Positions 35,983-45,317 of a stretch of DNA of 64,000 bases are shown in pieces. Position 1 is the stretch's first letter, and every line of letters begins with the position of its first letter. Location: contig DYLN01000003.1 of assembly GCA_020722085.1 (NCBI GenBank), forward strand, positions 1 through 64,000, written 5' to 3'. Below the pieces are notes generated by a model. The model made no database searches. It saw only the letters and a list, made by a program, of their open reading frames with translations, and was not told the DNA's origin. Source of the stretch: Melioribacter roseus. Its GTDB lineage: Bacteria > Bacteroidota > Ignavibacteria > Ignavibacteriales > Melioribacteraceae. The translations under genes were made by a program, and so were the position numbers.

Positions 35983-37680
35983 TCATGGCAAAATCATAAC
36001 AGGGTGATCTCCGCTGTTCTCTTGCCTGTAAAAAATATTTGCACCCAATTCTTCAATTGAACCGTAATCCTTTAGGTAATGGACACGAACCGATTCTTTA
36101 TTTCTTATCAGCCAGCCTAAAGCAATTTTTAATCTTTCTAAATCATTTTCATCCAGTTTTTCAAATAAGGAAATGCTGCCGTTAAAATAATCTTCAAGTG
36201 TTCTAGAAAAAGCGTCACTTTCAACTTCCAGGTTATTTTTTATTATCATTTTACCGTCAAGAAGCAGAATGTAATCTGGCTCACTGTAACCCGAAACTTC
36301 AAACATTACTTTGGCTTTGTTTATTGGTTCTGATAATATTGACGATTTGTGTATTTGTTGTAGAATTTTATTTACGAGATCTCTTACCCGTGCAGCGTCT
36401 TCATATTTTTGTTTTTCGGAAAGTTCTTTCATTTTGTTAAGCAGTCTGTTTACAGCCCATTGATTTTCACCGGCTAAAAATTCGTAGACAAAATCCAGTT
36501 CGTTTTTGTAGTCATTGTCGATATTCATTTGGACACACGGTGCTAGACATCGGTCAATATCAGCCAGATAACATTTTTTCTTTTTGCTGAGTTCTTTATC
36601 GCTGCATTCTCTCAGCTTAAAAGTTTTATCAATAATTTCTAATAAAGCTCTTGCTGTTTCTCTGCTTGAATAAGGTCCGAAATAATCGTTTCCGTCAAAA
36701 TCAAAATCGTTTGATTGAACAGCAGCCGGTACATCGTGTGTCAATAAAATCTTGATGAAGTAATTTTTGGAATAATGTTTAAGCATTGTGTTATATCGGG
36801 GAGAATGAACTTTAATCAGCTCGGCTTCTTTAAGCAAAGCGGTTAGCTCGGAATTAGCCGGCAAAAAACCGATTCTTTCTGCCTTCCTTATAATTTCTTT
36901 GGATTTACGCGGCGCATTATTCAAAAAGTAATTTGATACGCGCTGCTTTAACGATTTTGCTTTCCCGATATAAATTATTTTTTCGTTTTTATCTTTAAAG
37001 AAATAAACACCCGGACTGGCAGGCAAACTGCTTAAATCATTGGAGAGTTTCTTTTTTATTATCCTGTAAACGAGTGCAGAGCCCGGCGTTTTCTGAAAAT
37101 TAATTAAATCGCTTATGGTGTCGACATTGTGTTCGTTGCGCAGGCGGTCGAACATTCTTATGAAAATTTTTGCTGTTGCAGTTGAATCGCCCAAGCCTCG
37201 GTGAACATTCCTGTGCCGGATTTTAAGGTATCGTACTAAATTTCCGAGTGATTTGCTTCTGAGTTCGGGATAAAGTCTGCGCGCAAGTTTTAGCGTGCAC
37301 AAAGACGGATTTTGAGGAACGCTTAAGAACAAATTTTGACATTCATTTTTTAGAAACGAATAATCGAATTGAAGATTGTGAGCAATTAAAACCGAGCTGC
37401 CGAAAAATTTCTCAATCTCGGGAAATATGTTTTCAAAGGACGGAGCATTTACAACATCTTCATTCGATATACCCGTCATCTGCGTTATGAAATACGGTAT
37501 GTACATGCCAGGATTAATAAACGATTGAAATGTATCAACAATTTTACCTTTTTTTATTTTTACAATTCCAATCTCAATTACGCGGTCGCGAAGTGCGGAA
37601 GTACCGGTAGTTTCAAAATCAAATACACAATACTCGCCGTCTTCAAAAGGGATTTCGTTTATGTTTATTTCTGTTTTCAT
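35983..37680 (-). CDS. DnaQ-like 3'-5' exonuclease fused to a UvrC-type GIY-YIG nuclease domain
   Basis: This 565-residue fusion begins with a DEDDh exonuclease domain (about 15-180): FDFETTG, IAHNLQFDYSFL and the HRGLGDSTATA histidine-aspartate motif. A GIY-YIG domain (about 220-300) follows: LPASPGVYFFKD, IYIGKAKSLKQRV, and a Glu near NSELTALLKEAELI. Next come a cysteine cluster region (LRECSD, CYLADIDRCLAPC) and a UVR-like helix (KMKELSEKQKYEDAARVRDLV), as in UvrC. The RNase H-like second nuclease of UvrC is absent. Fusions of this order are known, annotated as Cho-like or DEDD/GIY-YIG proteins. Role: DNA repair, probably a nucleotide-excision side branch. I used the ATG at 37680; an upstream TTG would add five residues. 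Confidence 0.88.
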   Translation of the reverse strand: MKTEININEIPFEDGEYCVFDFETTGTSALRDRVIEIGIVKIKKGKIVDTFQSFINPGMYIPYFITQMTGISNEDVVNAPSFENIFPEIEKFFGSSVLIAHNLQFDYSFLKNECQNLFLSVPQNPSLCTLKLARRLYPELRSKSLGNLVRYLKIRHRNVHRGLGDSTATAKIFIRMFDRLRNEHNVDTISDLINFQKTPGSALVYRIIKKKLSNDLSSLPASPGVYFFKDKNEKIIYIGKAKSLKQRVSNYFLNNAPRKSKEIIRKAERIGFLPANSELTALLKEAELIKVHSPRYNTMLKHYSKNYFIKILLTHDVPAAVQSNDFDFDGNDYFGPYSSRETARALLEIIDKTFKLRECSDKELSKKKKCYLADIDRCLAPCVQMNIDNDYKNELDFVYEFLAGENQWAVNRLLNKMKELSEKQKYEDAARVRDLVNKILQQIHKSSILSEPINKAKVMFEVSGYSEPDYILLLDGKMIIKNNLEVESDAFSRTLEDYFNGSISLFEKLDENDLERLKIALGWLIRNKESVRVHYLKDYGSIEELGANIFYRQENSGDHPVMILP

Positions 37681-37903
37681 TTTCTGTAAAAGCAAATTTA
37701 ATAAAATAGAATTATTGTAAGGGGCATTTTTATTATGATATGGGTCGATTCAACAAAGCGATTATTAATTAAGAAAACGAGGTCGGGACGGTCTGGCTAT
37801 CGTACAAAATTCTTTGGGAGACCGGCGTTCTAATCAACTTTTCACTATTCACCCGATTTTCAATATATTTCACATCCTAAGAAAAAATTATGATTAAAGA
37901 TTA

Positions 37904-38713
37904 GTGAACATAAATATTTTATTCATAGGCGACATTGTAGGCAAGCCCGGAATGGATATCGTTCAGATGTATCTGCCCGGACTTCAAAAAAAATACAAAG
38001 CAGATATAACAATAGTGAATGGCGAGAACGCATCCGACGGTAAAGGATGCACAGATAAAGAAGCCAAACAGCTTTTTGAATTAGGCGTAGATACAATAAC
38101 CGGCGGTAATCATACATGGGATAAACCGCAGTCCCAAGAATTTTTGAAGAAAGAACCGCGCTCAATTAGACCTATGAATTATCCGAAAGGAACTCACGGA
38201 AACGGTTATTATATAATTCCAAATCATAAAGGAAAAGTTGCTGTATTAAACTTGCAGGGCAGAGCTTACATGGCTGCAATCGATTGTCCTTTTAGAACAT
38301 CGGACTGGGTTATATCAAAGCTTAAAAATGAAACGAATATTATTGTTGTCGATTTTCATGCCGAAGCAACTGCAGAAAAACTTGCACTTGCAAATTATCT
38401 TGATGGAAAAGTCTCGGCAATTATCGGGACGCATACTCATATACAAACTGCCGATGAAAGAATCTTAGCCAACGGAACAGGCTATATCACGGATGTTGGA
38501 ATGACCGGTCCGTACGATTCGGTAATAGGCATGAAAACAGATGCTGCAATAAACAGGTTTTTATATCAAACTCCTCAGAAATACCAGACCGCAACAGATA
38601 ATGTTCATCTCTGCGGTTTATTTTTTAAGATTGATATGCAATCCGGCAAGACTGTAGAGATAGAAAGAATATTTTTACCCGAATTTGATAAATTGATTGT
38701 TGAACCGGAGTGA
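37904..38713 (+). CDS. YmdB-type metallophosphoesterase (TIGR00282 family)
   Basis: This 269-residue protein belongs to the calcineurin-like YmdB/DR1281 group, which hydrolyses 2',3'-cyclic nucleotides in vitro. Metal ligands are seen in FIGDIVGKPG, NGENASDG, GGNHTWD, DFHAEATAEK and GTHTHIQTAD. The start is GTG at 37904; the nearby ATG is in another frame and stops at once. folD starts 6 bases after its stop, opening a run of closely packed genes to aroA. Confidence 0.88.
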   Translation: MNINILFIGDIVGKPGMDIVQMYLPGLQKKYKADITIVNGENASDGKGCTDKEAKQLFELGVDTITGGNHTWDKPQSQEFLKKEPRSIRPMNYPKGTHGNGYYIIPNHKGKVAVLNLQGRAYMAAIDCPFRTSDWVISKLKNETNIIVVDFHAEATAEKLALANYLDGKVSAIIGTHTHIQTADERILANGTGYITDVGMTGPYDSVIGMKTDAAINRFLYQTPQKYQTATDNVHLCGLFFKIDMQSGKTVEIERIFLPEFDKLIVEPE

Positions 38714-38719
38714 GATGAA

Positions 38720-39610
38720 ATGGCAGTAATTATTGATGGCAAAAAAATAGCTTCGGAAATTAAAGAAGAACTAAAGCAGAAAATTGAATTACTGAAGACA
38801 AAGTATAACAAAATACCAGGTTTGGTAACTATACTTGTCGGAGATAATCCGGCTTCTCAAAGTTATGTTAATTCTAAAGTGAAAGCGTGCAGTGAAATCG
38901 GAATGAATTCGATGCTTGAGAGACACGATGATAAAATTAGTCAGAACGATTTGCTGAGAATTATAAATAAATATAATAACGATAATCGATTTCACGGCAT
39001 ATTGGTGCAGCTTCCTCTGCCGAAAAATATTAATGAAGATACAGTCATTGAATCAATTGATCCCCGGAAAGATGTAGACGGATTTCATCCTGTTAATGTT
39101 GGCAATCTTGTTATTGGCAAAGATACTTTTTATCCGTGTACGCCTTACGGTATTTTTGAACTTTTTAAGAGATATTCAATCGATCCGAAAGGTAAACATG
39201 TTGTTGTTGCCGGAAGAAGTAATATTGTCGGTAAACCGGTTGCAAATATTCTGCTTCAGAAAAAAGAAGGCGCAAATGCAGTGGTGACTGTCTGCCATTC
39301 TGCTGCAAAAGATTTGAGCGTTTATACAAAGCAGGCAGATATTCTTATTGCAGCAATCGGTAAGCCGAATTTTATTAAAGAGAACATGGTTAAGGAAGGC
39401 GTTGTTGTGATTGATGTCGGCATAAACCGCATTGAAGACAAGACGAAAGCAAAGGGATACAGAATAGTTGGCGATGTTGATTTCGAAAATGTCTCCCGGA
39501 AAGCTTCTTTTATTACGCCTGTGCCCGGTGGAGTGGGACTAATGACGGTTGCCATGCTGATGAAAAATACTTTAGAAGCTTTTGAAAGAATTGAATCACA
39601 AAAAAATTGA
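38720..39610 (+). CDS. folD: Bifunctional methylenetetrahydrofolate dehydrogenase/cyclohydrolase
   Basis: This enzyme converts 5,10-methylene-THF to 10-formyl-THF, supplying one-carbon units. It has 296 residues. The substrate site lysine lies in [20 protein letters not shown], the DVDGFHPVN motif, the NADP motif [11 protein letters not shown] and the C-terminal [15 protein letters not shown] are all intact. The start is the ATG at 38720 after a GAGATGAA stretch. deoC follows with its ATG 5 bases after the stop. Confidence 0.96.
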   Translation: MAVIIDGKKIASEIKEELKQKIELLKTKYNKIPGLVTILVGDNPASQSYVNSKVKACSEIGMNSMLERHDDKISQNDLLRIINKYNNDNRFHGILVQLPLPKNINEDTVIESIDPRKDVDGFHPVNVGNLVIGKDTFYPCTPYGIFELFKRYSIDPKGKHVVVAGRSNIVGKPVANILLQKKEGANAVVTVCHSAAKDLSVYTKQADILIAAIGKPNFIKENMVKEGVVVIDVGINRIEDKTKAKGYRIVGDVDFENVSRKASFITPVPGGVGLMTVAMLMKNTLEAFERIESQKN

Positions 39611-39615
39611 AGAAT

Positions 39616-40482
39616 ATGAACTCATCAATAATTGACAAAGTTGTATCTCAAGTATTCATAGAGAAGGCTCTTCATGATTTTTATTGCAAAGGAAATACGT
39701 GCGAAGGATGGGAGAGAAACATAGTAGATCAGCCGAATGCTGTACACAATATCATTAATAACGGTGCAGATCGAATTGCAGCAGGCTTGGGAATAGGAGA
39801 TGATCTTCACGATAGAAACCTTGCAAAATATATAGACCACACTTTGTTAAAGCCGGAAGCAACAATAGAAGACATAAAAACCTTATGTGCTGAAGCAAGA
39901 GAATACGGTTTTGCCTCTGTTTGTATTAACCCGTGTTTTGTTCCTCTTTGCAGAGATCTATTGAAAGGTTCTTCGGTAAAAGTTGGTACTGTTATTGGGT
40001 TCCCCCTCGGAGCTACTACCACAGAGGTGAAAAGAAACGAAGCCGAACAAGCTTTGAATAACGGTGCACAGGAAATTGATATGGTTATTAACATCGGGAT
40101 GCTGAAAAGCGGCAATTATGAATATGTTTTTAACGATGTAAATCAAGTTGTTCTTGCAGCAAAAAAACATAATGCGCTTTGCAAAGTAATTATTGAGACT
40201 GCTCTGTTAACAGATGAAGAAAAAATAAAAGCTTGTTTGATCAGCAAGGAAGCTAAGGCTGATTTTGTGAAAACTTCGACAGGTTTTAGCAAAGGTGGTG
40301 CAACTGCCGGTGACGTTGCATTAATGAAGTACGTTGTTGGAAGTACTGTTGGTGTTAAAGCTTCAGGTGGAATTAGAACTGCCGAAGATGCTGCTATAAT
40401 GATTGAGAGCGGTGCCGATCGTATTGGCGCAAGTGCAAGTGTTAAAATTGTTAAAGGTGAAAAATCATCTGGTGGTTATTAA
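39616..40482 (+). CDS. deoC: Deoxyribose-phosphate aldolase with predicted microcompartment-targeting N-terminus
   Basis: DeoC cleaves 2-deoxyribose-5-phosphate to acetaldehyde and glyceraldehyde-3-phosphate. The catalytic core starts near residue 70 ([12 protein letters not shown]); the Schiff-base lysine is Lys219 in DFVKTSTGF and the second active-site lysine is Lys248 in [10 protein letters not shown]. Plain DeoC proteins are about 220 residues; this one has 288. The extra N-terminus begins with an amphipathic helix (residues 5-19) whose Ile5/6, Val9/10 and Val13/Phe14 lie on one face, followed by a linker, as in BMC encapsulation peptides. DeoC of this kind is known from sugar-phosphate-utilising BMC loci. 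The ATG at 39616 is preferred over the TTG at 39607, which overlaps the folD stop. Confidence 0.9.
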   Translation: MNSSIIDKVVSQVFIEKALHDFYCKGNTCEGWERNIVDQPNAVHNIINNGADRIAAGLGIGDDLHDRNLAKYIDHTLLKPEATIEDIKTLCAEAREYGFASVCINPCFVPLCRDLLKGSSVKVGTVIGFPLGATTTEVKRNEAEQALNNGAQEIDMVINIGMLKSGNYEYVFNDVNQVVLAAKKHNALCKVIIETALLTDEEKIKACLISKEAKADFVKTSTGFSKGGATAGDVALMKYVVGSTVGVKASGGIRTAEDAAIMIESGADRIGASASVKIVKGEKSSGGY

Positions 40483-40713
40483 GTGGTACTCGATCTAATT
40501 GTTATAAAAAGCGACGACGGTTTTACTGCAGAGGTCCCTTCTGTAAAAGGCTGCGAAAGCTGGGCTCATAAAGAGGAAGATGTAATTAATAAAACGCTGG
40601 AACTTATCCGTTTCTACCTGAAAATTCCCGGCGGAAGAAAAATTCTTGTGGATAGAGCAAGAAAAACTGGAAACACAACTGTGTATAAACTTGTCTTTGA
40701 AAAGTATCTATGA
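40483..40713 (+). CDS. Small HicB-like protein
   Basis: This 76-residue protein begins with GTG directly after the deoC stop. The first half (IVIKSDDGFTAEVPSVKGCESWAHKEEDVINKTLELI) matches the HicB/UPF0150 fold, a partial RNase H-like domain used by HicB antitoxins. The C-terminus (GRKILVDRARKTGNTTVYKLVF) is basic, not a typical HTH or ribbon-helix-helix. No HicA toxin gene is next to it. ATGA overlaps the following trmH start, so it is part of a translationally coupled folD-deoC-X-trmH-aroA string. A housekeeping or regulatory role is more likely than a classic toxin-antitoxin pair. Confidence 0.65.
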   Translation: MVLDLIVIKSDDGFTAEVPSVKGCESWAHKEEDVINKTLELIRFYLKIPGGRKILVDRARKTGNTTVYKLVFEKYL

Positions 40714-41300
40714 GAAGGTTTAAATCACAGAAACGCCTCGAAAAAATTATTAGGGCAGCTTCTGCAACGCAATTTTCCTTAAGACTCGTACTGGAAAATA
40801 TTCATGATCCTCATAATGTGAGCGCAATCTTACGGTCGTGCGACGCCGTTGGTGTTCACAAGGTGTCTTTAATTTATAACATAGAGAAATTTCCGAAAAT
40901 TGGCAGAGTATCTTCGGCATCTGCAAATAAATGGGTTGAGCAGGAAAAATATAAAGATGTAAAATCATGTTATGACGAGCTGCGCAGTGAAGGGTTTAAA
41001 ATTTTTGCCAGCATACTGAATGAAAAGGCAAAAAATCTTTATTCGCTCGATCTTACACAGAAAACCGCAGTAGTTTTTGGTAATGAACACAGAGGAATTT
41101 CGGATTCAGCCGCCGGGCTCGCAGACGAACTTTTTTATATCCCGATGAATGGAATGATTCAGAGCTTAAATGTTTCTGTGGCTGCTGCAGTCGCACTTTA
41201 CGAAGCGTACAGGCAAAGGTTTGAAAAAGGCATGTATGAAAACAATACTTTATATCAGAGCGAAATTGAAAACTTAATTGATAAGTGGTGCCAAAAGTGA
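40710..41300 (+). CDS. TrmH-type (SpoU) RNA 2'-O-methyltransferase
   Basis: This 196-residue SPOUT enzyme methylates a ribose 2'-OH, most likely G18 of tRNA as TrmH does. The three SpoU motifs are clear: LENIHDPHNVSAILRSCDAVGV (motif 1), VFGNEHRGIS (motif 2) and IPMNGMIQSLNVSVAAAVALYE (motif 3). Short N- and C-terminal extensions match TrmH more than rRNA-modifying RlmB. The ATG overlaps the HicB-like stop by 4 bases, and its own stop overlaps the aroA GTG by 4 bases. Confidence 0.88.
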   Translation: MRRFKSQKRLEKIIRAASATQFSLRLVLENIHDPHNVSAILRSCDAVGVHKVSLIYNIEKFPKIGRVSSASANKWVEQEKYKDVKSCYDELRSEGFKIFASILNEKAKNLYSLDLTQKTAVVFGNEHRGISDSAAGLADELFYIPMNGMIQSLNVSVAAAVALYEAYRQRFEKGMYENNTLYQSEIENLIDKWCQK

Positions 41301-42574
41301 TAAAAGAATTTACTTCAATTAATAGAGTTAACGGCGAGTTAATATTACCGGGTGATAAATCGATCTCTCATCGTGCGGTTATGTTCGGCAGTATGGCTGA
41401 TGGGGTTTCGGTTATTGGAAATCTTTCAACTTCCGAAGATGTTAAATCAACTATGAATTGTTTTAAGGAATTGGGATGTGAATTTGAAATCGGTGAATCA
41501 ATTATTAAAATAAAAGGAAAAGGTTTTAAAGGATTTAATAAACCTAAGAAATCATTAGACTGCGGAAATTCTGGCACAACTGCAAGATTGATTTCGGGCA
41601 TTCTTGCTGCCCAGGATTTTGAGACTGAACTGATAGGTGATGAGTCGTTATCCAAAAGACCGATGATGAGAATTGTAGAGCCGCTGAGAAAAATGAATGC
41701 AAAAATTTTCACTTCGGATAAAGCAACACTTCCAATTAAAATTAATCCGTCTGCCTTAAATCCTATTAACTATGAGATGACAGTAGCAAGTGCGCAGGTT
41801 AAAAGTTCAATACTCCTTGCCGGGCTTCATCTGGTGGACGAAACAATTGTAACTGAAAAAGTTTTTACACGCAATCATACGGAAAAAATGTTAGGTTTAA
41901 AAACTGTTGATACCGGCAACGGGGTCAGCATTTATTCTTCAAAAAAAAAATATCCTATACATTTTCAAATTAATGTGCCTTCCGATATTTCAACTGCTTC
42001 TTTTTTTATTGTGCTTACACTATTGTTACCAGACTCGGAACTAGTTCTTAAAAACGTTTCTCTGAATCCTACGAGGACAGGTGTTTTAAGAGTACTAAAA
42101 AATATGAGCGGCGATATTCAAATTCTGAATAAGCGAAGCGAAATGAATGAAGAGACCGGTGATATTCTTATACGAAGCAGCAGACTAAAAAATGTCGAAA
42201 TAGATAAATCTATTATTCCCAATATTATAGATGAAATCCCGGTTATTTCTGTTGCGGGCATTTTTGCCGAAGGAAATTTTCAAATAAACAATGCCGAAGA
42301 ACTACGCTATAAAGAGTGTGACAGGATTTCTGCTTTATGCGAGAACTATAAAAAGCTCGGTTTAAAAGTCGATGAATTTAATGACGGTTTCAGTTTGAGC
42401 GGTGGAATATCAAGCAAAAATGTTTTGTTTGAAAGCTTCGGTGACCATAGAATTGCTATGACTTTCGCAGTTTTATCATCTCTGCTAAAAAGCGGCGGCA
42501 GAGTAGAAGATTTTGACTGTGTGAAAATTTCCAATCCGGATTTCTTAGGTCAGCTACGGTCAATCTCATTCTAA
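41297..42574 (+). CDS. aroA: 3-phosphoshikimate 1-carboxyvinyltransferase (EPSP synthase)
   Basis: EPSP synthase condenses shikimate-3-phosphate with phosphoenolpyruvate in aromatic amino acid synthesis. The 425-residue protein shows LPGDKSISHRA, the CGNSGTTARL loop, a DESLSKRPM motif and RYKECDRI near the C-terminus. The best start is GTG at 41297, which overlaps the preceding stop as GTGA; another GTG at 41285 lies further upstream. It ends tail-to-tail with bshC, the two stop codons overlapping by a few bases, so no terminator fits between them. Confidence 0.94.
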   Translation: MIKEFTSINRVNGELILPGDKSISHRAVMFGSMADGVSVIGNLSTSEDVKSTMNCFKELGCEFEIGESIIKIKGKGFKGFNKPKKSLDCGNSGTTARLISGILAAQDFETELIGDESLSKRPMMRIVEPLRKMNAKIFTSDKATLPIKINPSALNPINYEMTVASAQVKSSILLAGLHLVDETIVTEKVFTRNHTEKMLGLKTVDTGNGVSIYSSKKKYPIHFQINVPSDISTASFFIVLTLLLPDSELVLKNVSLNPTRTGVLRVLKNMSGDIQILNKRSEMNEETGDILIRSSRLKNVEIDKSIIPNIIDEIPVISVAGIFAEGNFQINNAEELRYKECDRISALCENYKKLGLKVDEFNDGFSLSGGISSKNVLFESFGDHRIAMTFAVLSSLLKSGGRVEDFDCVKISNPDFLGQLRSISF

Positions 42575-44196
42575 AGTTCAAGTATTTGATGCTCAAATTT
42601 ATTGATTGTCAGCTCGTTAAAGATTCTTTTTAAAATATCCAATCCGTATTTATTCGCGAAGAAGAAAAAGTTTATTTCTCTTTCCTGCAAATTTCCATTG
42701 GGAAACAAAATGTTGCGCGCTTTTTTAATCTGTCTGATTGCAACCTCATGTTTTCTCTTTTCTGCGTCCAACGCTTTAGCTCTAATTGAATCAACTATTT
42801 GTGATATTTTTTCTTTCGACTTGTCCGTTACATCAAAAAGTGTCTTATCAATTTGGAGCAGATACTGATTTAATCTGTCCATTGTTGAATTCAGTTCTGC
42901 CGATGCATTTTCAAAAATAGTTTCAAGATTTAACTCGGAAAGGGAGTTAATGACCATGTTAATCAATTGTTCTTCATCATGGAAAAAATCTGTGTGTTTC
43001 AGATTATATTTTTCTATAATATTTTTAATCCCTTTTTCGACGATTGTAACAGAAGACCTTGGATAAATATAAGGCTGCTGGATTCCATAAAGTTCATACA
43101 TTGGTGTAATTTGAGCAAAGTAACTTATTTCACTGGGTCCGGCTACGTAAAATGCGGTTGGGAATAGGTAATCCTGGCAAATCGGACGCAGAATAACATT
43201 CGGACTGAATTTTTCCGGCTGAAAATTTAACTGTGCAAGCATTTCATCCTGCGTAAATTTTTTTCTTTTTCCTTTAAGTCTGTATTCGTTTTCCGCTGGC
43301 TCGATTAAAAGGCGCTCGTTGTTGTCGATATAAAATAGATTTATCGGTTTTACTTTTACTTGTGCGTGATAGGTATCTTCCAGTTCTGCGCTTCGTTCAA
43401 CGAGCTTGCCGGAATGTGATCTGAATTCAGTGATTTCTTTCTTGAATATTGGCACTAATAATTTTTTAACCGCCGTGTCGAGTGGGTTAAAAATTACAAG
43501 TCCGTATTCATCAAACAAACTGAAAAGCAGCTCACGAAAGCTTTGTGCAAAAGTTTTGCCTTCGGCATAGACGGATCTTAATAAATCCATTAGTTGCGGT
43601 TTAAACTCGCTGTCCCGTAAATTTTGATCTAATTTTTCCAGCAAATTCGAAAGGCTGCTTCCAAAAAGCAATTTACCAACAGAACCTCGGTTGTCATCTT
43701 CGGTTAGTCCATCTTCATATTTCAGGACTGAAACATTGTTATCGTTATCAACAATACTTACACTGCTTGCTTCATCAAAATCATGATCATCGCCCTCCAT
43801 CCAAAAAACCGGAACGAAATTGAAACTGTCGTAATTTTCTTTTAAGTAATTGCATAGCTTTATTGCTGTGATAATTTTATATAACGTGTAAAGAGGTCCG
43901 CCTAATATTCCTAACTGTTGTCCGGTTACAACAGCTAAGGTTTTGGCTGAAGTTAAAAGTTCGATGTTGTTTTCTGTTTGTTTGGAAAGTTCAGCGCCGG
44001 AATACTGATGTCTGATTATTTCTACGAGACCCTCCCGATGGGGTCTGTTTTCCGAAATAAGTGAATTAAAAAATTCAGGATAGCTTTCAACATTCCTGAA
44101 ATTTCTGTGATAGTATTTTTCAACATTCTCGTATTCCTGTATGTAGTCTAAAAACAGATTTTGATTGAAGGGGATATCCGCAAATTTAATATACAT
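42571..44196 (-). CDS. bshC: Putative cysteine ligase BshC (bacillithiol biosynthesis)
   Basis: BshC joins cysteine to glucosaminyl-malate, the last step of bacillithiol synthesis. The 541-residue length is right for the family. Signatures include VVTGQQLGILGGPLYTLYKIITAIKL, the VFWMEGDDHDFDEASS motif, and a C-terminal coiled coil (about 430-500) before an ILFPNGNLQER segment. The genes for BshA and BshB are not in the window. Presence implies a bacillithiol-type thiol in this organism, in line with the disulfide-reductase-like flavoprotein at 26856. Confidence 0.92.
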   Translation of the reverse strand: MYIKFADIPFNQNLFLDYIQEYENVEKYYHRNFRNVESYPEFFNSLISENRPHREGLVEIIRHQYSGAELSKQTENNIELLTSAKTLAVVTGQQLGILGGPLYTLYKIITAIKLCNYLKENYDSFNFVPVFWMEGDDHDFDEASSVSIVDNDNNVSVLKYEDGLTEDDNRGSVGKLLFGSSLSNLLEKLDQNLRDSEFKPQLMDLLRSVYAEGKTFAQSFRELLFSLFDEYGLVIFNPLDTAVKKLLVPIFKKEITEFRSHSGKLVERSAELEDTYHAQVKVKPINLFYIDNNERLLIEPAENEYRLKGKRKKFTQDEMLAQLNFQPEKFSPNVILRPICQDYLFPTAFYVAGPSEISYFAQITPMYELYGIQQPYIYPRSSVTIVEKGIKNIIEKYNLKHTDFFHDEEQLINMVINSLSELNLETIFENASAELNSTMDRLNQYLLQIDKTLFDVTDKSKEKISQIVDSIRAKALDAEKRKHEVAIRQIKKARNILFPNGNLQEREINFFFFANKYGLDILKRIFNELTINKFEHQILEL

Positions 44197-44513
44197 TTAT
44201 TCTCCACTTAAAAAGTTTCTGGATTGCTGCCCTCGAAATTGTTTTAATTTTTCATTAATACTGTGTATAAATTTAACAAATTTTCCTTTCACTTTACTGA
44301 AGTTACATAATATTCATCATCAGAATAAATCTTTAAAACCGTCTCATTGAAGTTGAAATGCCGCTGTACACTGCTACCTAAATTAGGTAATCCTAATACC
44401 AAAATCTTTTAAAATAATTTACTAAATCATGTGTATTGCACCGGCATACAAGAGCTGATATTTTTCTTATCAAGATTTAGTCTAAATATCAATTACAATT
44501 TACAGAGGGTAAA
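44197..44513. other. Intergenic regulatory region between bshC and the outer-membrane/cytochrome pair
   Basis: This AT-rich gap separates divergent genes and must hold the promoters of both. The only clear structure is the operator-like palindrome at 44375-44396. A ribosome site AGAGGG stands before the ATG at 44514. I see no small gene or RNA here. Confidence 0.5.
44375..44396. promoter_or_regulatory. DtxR-like operator palindromes
   Basis: Two overlapping inverted repeats are present. TACCTAA-A-TTAGGTA (44375-44389) is a perfect 7+7 palindrome. TTAGG (44383-44387), TAAT, CCTAA (44392-44396) is a second one. TTAGGTnnnCCTAA-type words are the known binding sites of DtxR/IdeR/SirR metalloregulators. 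The site lies about 120 bases before the outer-membrane protein gene. Iron or manganese control is inference. No DtxR-family gene is in the window. Confidence 0.45.
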
Positions 44514-45317
44514 ATGCACATTTCAAATAAATCTTTTCCTATAAATTTAGTCATGTTTTTGCTGATCTTATTAGTCATTTCTTCGCCGCTTAAAGCCGAC
44601 AAGAAATATTTTGCGAGGTCATACACTTCATATACTCTTCCAGCGAGAGCATTTGAACTGGAAATATGGCAGACCGGCAGACTTTCTAAAGGATTGGGTT
44701 TTTATTCCAGATGGCAGCCAAGAATTGAATTCGAATACGGAATTACAGATCGGTTTACCGGCTCAATGTACCTGAACTTTAATGAGGTGAAATCTTCTGA
44801 CAATAATTTTTCTTCCAAACCGCTAAGTTTATCTTCGACATCATTGGAATTCAGATATCGACTTTCCAATCCGGAAGAATGGTTTGTTGATCCGGCGTTG
44901 TATTTTGAATTAGCTTACGGCGGGGATCATGTTGAATACGAACCGAAAATATTACTTACAAAAAGATTTGACCGTTTTGTCTCTGTTGTAAATCTGAACT
45001 CTGAAATAGAGAGAGAAATTGCAGAAAGTGAGAATGAATCTGCATTTGAATTGACTTTGGGTTTGGCTTACGAACTGAGCAATAGTTTTTTTGTCGGTGT
45101 CGAATTTAGAAATGATAGAAATTATAAGGAAATTTACGAGAAGCAGCTTAACCAGGCAAATTTTATCGGACCCACTGTTGGTTTTCAAACTGAAAGATTT
45201 TACATCGTTTTCAATTTTATTGCACAAATCAGCGGTACACCTGCCTCGAATAAGAACATGGATCTTATCGGACATGAAAAATACGAGCTGAGAACGATCC
45301 TTGGTGTAGAATTATGA
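44514..45317 (+). CDS. Predicted outer-membrane beta-barrel protein
   Basis: This 267-residue protein has a signal peptide (about 1-28, ending near LKADKKYF) and then many alternating hydrophobic/polar strands (RIEFEYGITDRFTGSMYLNF, SLEFRYRLSNPEEWF, AFELTLGLAYELSNSFFVGVEF, FYIVFNFIAQISG). This fits a 10-12-strand outer-membrane barrel. I recognise no defined family with certainty. The next gene, a c-type cytochrome lipoprotein, overlaps its stop as ATGA, so the two are translated together and may act together. The DtxR-like site upstream suggests metal-responsive expression. Confidence 0.6.
   Translation: MHISNKSFPINLVMFLLILLVISSPLKADKKYFARSYTSYTLPARAFELEIWQTGRLSKGLGFYSRWQPRIEFEYGITDRFTGSMYLNFNEVKSSDNNFSSKPLSLSSTSLEFRYRLSNPEEWFVDPALYFELAYGGDHVEYEPKILLTKRFDRFVSVVNLNSEIEREIAESENESAFELTLGLAYELSNSFFVGVEFRNDRNYKEIYEKQLNQANFIGPTVGFQTERFYIVFNFIAQISGTPASNKNMDLIGHEKYELRTILGVEL

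Noticed and set aside
37904-38713. ATG start near 37889 for the YmdB-type gene
   Set aside because: That ATG is in another frame and meets a stop after four codons; GTG at 37904 is in frame with the conserved core.
40483-40713. Complete HicAB toxin-antitoxin system
   Set aside because: Only a HicB-like frame is present; neither neighbour is a HicA-type protein.
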